Source of the DNA: Sphingomicrobium sp.
GTDB lineage: Bacteria > Pseudomonadota > Alphaproteobacteria > Sphingomonadales > Sphingomonadaceae
DNA: 8,881 bases
Direction of reading: 5' to 3'
Assembly (NCBI GenBank): GCA_030146725.1
Contig: JASLBJ010000185.1
Coordinates: 1 to 8,881 of the forward strand
Positions 6,633 through 8,881 of this stretch are shown one piece after another. Numbering within the stretch: the first letter of the stretch is position 1; every line of letters starts with the position of its first letter. The notes beneath the pieces were generated by a model that had not been told where the DNA came from, made no database searches, and saw nothing but the letters and a program-made list of their open reading frames with translations. A program made the translations under genes and the position numbers.

Positions 6633-8030
6633 ATGGCCACGCACGGCATCGAACACGTCACCCAAGAGGCAATCCGCGCGGTCGCGCGCGACTGCGGCTC
6701 GCTGTCGATGGAATGCAGCGACGTAGCCGGTTACGTCCAGGACTTTACGGCGCGCATCGACGAGCGCCTCGAGGCGCTCGATCGGCTCGAGGAGGTGACG
6801 GTCCGCCTGACCGCCGACCAGGAGCGGGTGTCGGATTGGACGGAGGAAGCCCGGCTCCTCGCCGAGCAGGCCAGGGCCAAGCTCGAGGACGGCCGCGAGG
6901 CGATCGACGGGACGATCGCCGGCTTCAAGGGGCTGACCGATCTTGTCGTCCAGTTGGGCGAGCGGATGGCCGGCTTCGCCTCTGCTATGAGCCAGGTGCA
7001 GAAGGTCTCGTCGACGATCGAGACGATTGCGCGCAAGACCAACATGCTGGCGCTCAACGCCACGATCGAGGCGGCCCGGGCGGGGGATGCCGGGCGCAGC
7101 TTTGCGGTCGTCGCTGCAGAGGTGAAAAAGCTCGCGCACGACACGCGCTCGGCGACCAGCGAGATTGCGCTGACAATTGGCGAGCTGACCCGCGAGGCAG
7201 GCGCCGTCACCTCCGAGATCCGCACCGGAGTCGAGCGCAGCCGCGCCGCCCAGATCGGCTTCGACCAGATCAGCGACACCGTTCGCGACGTCAGCGAGAT
7301 CGTCGGCATGGTCGACCGCCAGTCCGAGCAAATCGCGCATTCGACCAGCATGATCCAGTCGAGCGTCGACCGGGTGAAGGCCGGCCTGAGCGATTTTGCC
7401 GGCGACGCTCGCGACGACAGCGCGCAGCTCATCCTGGCGCAAAAGCGGCTCGTGCATCTCGAGTTCCTGTCCAACACCATGCTCGACACGCTCGCCAATT
7501 CGGGCGCGGAGATCGACGACACGCCCTTCATCCATCGCGCGCAGGACGCAACGCGGGCAGTGGTCGCAGCGATCGAGAGCGGCCTCGCCGCGCACGAGTT
7601 TACGATCGAGGATGTGTTCGACGAGGATTACCGGCCGATCGCGGGCAGCAACCCGCTCCAGCATGAGGCGCGCTTCTGTGCCCATGCCGACCGGCTCGTC
7701 CGACCACTGCTCGACATGGTCAAAGCCGGGGACGTGCGGATCATCGGCGCTTCGATCGGCGACCTGAACGGCTATCTGCCGACGCACCTCAGCGAACGCA
7801 GCCAGCAGCAGCGGAGCGATCCGGTGTGGAACGACGAGCATTGCCGCAACAAGCGCATCCTGATCGACGACACGACGCGTAAGGCGCTGCTGAGCGATAA
7901 ACCGGCGACGCTTGCGACCTACCGGCTGGAGCGTGGCAATCAGGCCGTCCCGGTCAAGACGGTGTTTGTGCCGCTGCGGATCAAGGGCCGTCGCTGGGGC
8001 AATTTCGAGCTCGCCTACCGCGACGCCTGA
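6633..8030 (+). CDS. Soluble methyl-accepting chemotaxis-type receptor with C-terminal sensory region
   Basis: The 465-residue protein has an MCP signalling domain that would form the long antiparallel coiled-coil hairpin coupling to CheW and CheA. The helical arms run about 40-135 and 140-260. The conserved tip is [23 protein letters not shown] (129-151), continuing into [25 protein letters not shown] (154-178). No transmembrane segment, HAMP domain or periplasmic part precedes it, so it is cytoplasmic. There is no C-terminal CheR-tethering pentapeptide. The second half, about 290-465, is a separate globular region with [15 protein letters not shown] (329-343), NGYLPTH (379-385), DPVWN (396-400), CRNKRI (404-409) and a final [14 protein letters not shown] (449-462). 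I recall the same C-terminal block in soluble proteobacterial MCPs, where it probably senses a ligand. The ATG at 6633 is preferred over an in-frame TTG at 6591 because MATHGIEHV begins the helical sequence and a GGGA lies 9 bases upstream. It lies 73 bases after the DUF1343 gene and converges with the next gene. Confidence 0.9.
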   Translation: MATHGIEHVTQEAIRAVARDCGSLSMECSDVAGYVQDFTARIDERLEALDRLEEVTVRLTADQERVSDWTEEARLLAEQARAKLEDGREAIDGTIAGFKGLTDLVVQLGERMAGFASAMSQVQKVSSTIETIARKTNMLALNATIEAARAGDAGRSFAVVAAEVKKLAHDTRSATSEIALTIGELTREAGAVTSEIRTGVERSRAAQIGFDQISDTVRDVSEIVGMVDRQSEQIAHSTSMIQSSVDRVKAGLSDFAGDARDDSAQLILAQKRLVHLEFLSNTMLDTLANSGAEIDDTPFIHRAQDATRAVVAAIESGLAAHEFTIEDVFDEDYRPIAGSNPLQHEARFCAHADRLVRPLLDMVKAGDVRIIGASIGDLNGYLPTHLSERSQQQRSDPVWNDEHCRNKRILIDDTTRKALLSDKPATLATYRLERGNQAVPVKTVFVPLRIKGRRWGNFELAYRDA

Positions 8031-8031
8031 T

Positions 8032-8090
8032 CCCGACGCTGCAAGCCACTTCAGGCGAAGCGGTCGCGGGCCGCCAAGGCTTTGGTCGGG
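8032..8090. terminator. Imperfect long stem between the convergent genes
   Basis: CCCGAC (8032-8037) can pair with GTCGGG (8085-8090), and inside it AAGCC (8043-8047) with GGCTT (8078-8082). An inner GCGG...CCGC is also possible. The structure begins 2 bases after the chemoreceptor stop and lies downstream of both convergent genes. No T-run follows on the plus strand. On the minus strand a TTTTTT run (8114-8119) lies just after the stop of the helical gene but lacks a strong stem before it. A transcription-ending role is possible but weakly supported. Confidence 0.3.
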
Positions 8091-8125
8091 TAGTGCTCGA
8101 ACAGGATGACCGGAAAAAATGCGCC

Positions 8126-8797
8126 CTATTCGACGCCGCGAGCGCTTGCCCGCGCTTCCAGCAGGTCGAACAAAGCGCGGTGCTGGAGCAGCAGTTGCTC
8201 GCCCCCGAACGCCGTTGCCCGCTCGGAAGACGGCGTCGTCGAGCTGGCTTCGAGAACCTCGACGATCGACCGTTCGCCTGGGAGCGACGCCGGTTGCGGG
8301 TCGAGTTCGGTGCGCAATGCCGCACGATCGAGCAGCCGGCGGATCGTGCGCCAGTCGCTGGCCAGAGCCGCCACTGCGCCGAGCGCGCAGCCGCGCCGCT
8401 CGGAGCGGGAGAGGATGTCGAGCGCATGGCATTGTGCGGCAAGCGCAGTCTCGGTCGCCGCGGCGCCCGGAGTGGACGGCATTGGTCCCACCGCGGAAGC
8501 CAGCCGGACAAGGTACGACCGCTCGGCTTCGAAGGCGTCGGCGGCGTCGTGGAGCCAGGCCGTCGCTGCGGAGTCGGTGCAATGCGCAAGCGCGGTCTGC
8601 ACCAGTCCCGGATATCGGCCGTGAACGCTGCACAGAAGGTGCACCGCATCGGCGAGATCGCGGCCAGAATGCATGGCCGTGCCGTCGACCAGTGCAGCGA
8701 GGTGTGGGTGCCGGGCGCAGCCGATCCGGGCGACAAGCGCGATCTGCGCCGAGGCGAGTCCGGCCGGTGCCGGGTCGCGCGACAGATTGGTGGCCAT
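8126..8797 (-). CDS. Conserved-looking hypothetical protein, all-helical, unknown function
   Basis: I do not assign a function to this 223-residue protein. It is predicted by eye to be almost entirely alpha-helical, soluble and without signal peptide or membrane segments. Ordered-looking blocks are GRDLADAVHLLCSVHGRYPG (45-64), AFEAERSYLVRLASAVGPMPSTPG (88-111), ETALAAQCHALDILSRSERRGCALGA (116-141), DWRTIRRLLDRAA (148-160) and a C-terminal AFGGEQLLLQHRALFDLLEAR (196-216). The pattern of helices with scattered His and Glu recalls helical-bundle proteins, but no ExxH ferritin-type motif is present. It resembles a small sphingomonad family I believe is catalogued as DUF6975; this name is from memory and unverified. 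The ATG at 8797 is chosen because AGAGGA lies 8 bases upstream; an ATG at 8821 would place that site inside the coding region. It converges with the chemoreceptor gene, 95 bases apart. Codon bias matches its neighbours, which supports a real gene. Confidence 0.75.
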   Translation of the reverse strand: MATNLSRDPAPAGLASAQIALVARIGCARHPHLAALVDGTAMHSGRDLADAVHLLCSVHGRYPGLVQTALAHCTDSAATAWLHDAADAFEAERSYLVRLASAVGPMPSTPGAAATETALAAQCHALDILSRSERRGCALGAVAALASDWRTIRRLLDRAALRTELDPQPASLPGERSIVEVLEASSTTPSSERATAFGGEQLLLQHRALFDLLEARASARGVE

Positions 8798-8805
8798 GAC
8801 CTTTT

Positions 8806-8811
8806 TCCTCT
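8806..8811 (-). promoter_or_regulatory. Ribosome-binding site deciding the start of the helical hypothetical gene
   Basis: AGAGGA on the minus strand lies 8 bases before ATG 8797-8795, a near-ideal spacing. It supports the 223-residue protein over the 231-residue version starting at 8821. Confidence 0.65.
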
Positions 8812-8854
8812 CCAGCTCCACGGCTGCGATTCCGATTGCGAGCCGGTCTAGCCC

Positions 8855-8879
8855 ACGGGCGTAAAGACGGGGTTTATGC
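8855..8879. promoter_or_regulatory. Possible operator or promoter element upstream of the helical hypothetical gene
   Basis: GCGTAAA (8859-8865) and TTTATGC (8873-8879) form an imperfect dyad with a 7-base spacer; one position is a G-T mismatch. ACGGG also occurs twice with a 12-base period (8855 and 8867). This sits about 60-80 bases upstream of the ATG at 8797, where a promoter is expected, and is the most AT-containing part of the gap. It is a weak, single-copy pattern cut close by the window edge. Confidence 0.25.
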
Positions 8880-8881
8880 GT

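Noticed and set aside
6597..8633. 678-codon minus-strand open frame opposite the chemoreceptor and running into the helical gene in another frame
   Set aside because: The MCP signalling tip is unmistakable on the plus strand, and the antisense frame has no recognisable domain. Its length is a product of GC bias.
8093..8851. 252-codon plus-strand open frame opposite the helical hypothetical gene
   Set aside because: This was the hardest choice because neither strand gives a named product. The minus strand wins on its Shine-Dalgarno site, regular amphipathic helices and motif-like blocks; the plus product is Arg/Gly-rich and irregular.
1..8881. tRNA or rRNA genes, insertion sequences, CRISPR arrays, toxin-antitoxin or defence genes
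   Set aside because: I looked for cloverleaf ends, terminal inverted repeats, regularly spaced repeats and transposase motifs and found none; almost every base is accounted for by the eight genes.

Overview
This window looks like ordinary chromosome from a GC-rich alphaproteobacterium, most likely a sphingomonad. The evidence is the strong G/C bias at third codon positions, the recG / sdhE / mfd grouping, a RecG N-terminus of the alphaproteobacterial type (MRPEILNPLFA), and a DOMON-like protein next to a DUF1343 (NamZ-type) protein, a pairing I associate with sphingomonads. The organism is inferred from memory of these families, not from a search. Eight genes fill the window almost completely. 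No gap exceeds about 115 bases, and I see no tRNA, rRNA, insertion sequence, CRISPR array or prophage gene.

Layout. Positions 1-1363 (minus strand) hold sdhE followed by the 5' part of mfd, which leaves the window at position 1; their ends overlap in GTGA. After a 113-base divergent gap, recG (1477-3537, plus) encodes the branched-DNA helicase. It converges on tyrS (3541-4758, minus) with only 3 bases between the two stop codons. A 69-base divergent gap separates tyrS from a DOMON-like protein gene (4828-5349, plus), followed 4 bases later by a DUF1343/NamZ-type putative exo-beta-N-acetylmuramidase (5354-6559). After 73 bases containing two small hairpins comes a soluble methyl-accepting chemotaxis-type receptor (6633-8030). 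It converges with an unrecognised all-helical protein gene on the minus strand (8126-8797).

Functional reading. The left third concerns genome maintenance: Mfd removes stalled RNA polymerase and RecG remodels stalled forks. SdhE, the flavinylation factor for succinate dehydrogenase, is carried in the mfd transcript. tyrS is a housekeeping tRNA synthetase. The DOMON-like and DUF1343 genes look like a two-gene unit, possibly for cell-wall amino-sugar turnover, and neither shows a signal peptide. The chemoreceptor has no membrane segments and carries its probable sensory region after, not before, the signalling hairpin.

I found no convincing novel system. The items most worth a second look are the hairpin over the chemoreceptor ribosome-binding region, the leaderless NamZ-type protein with Gln in its PxHG motif, the C-terminal region of the receptor, and the unrecognised 223-residue protein.
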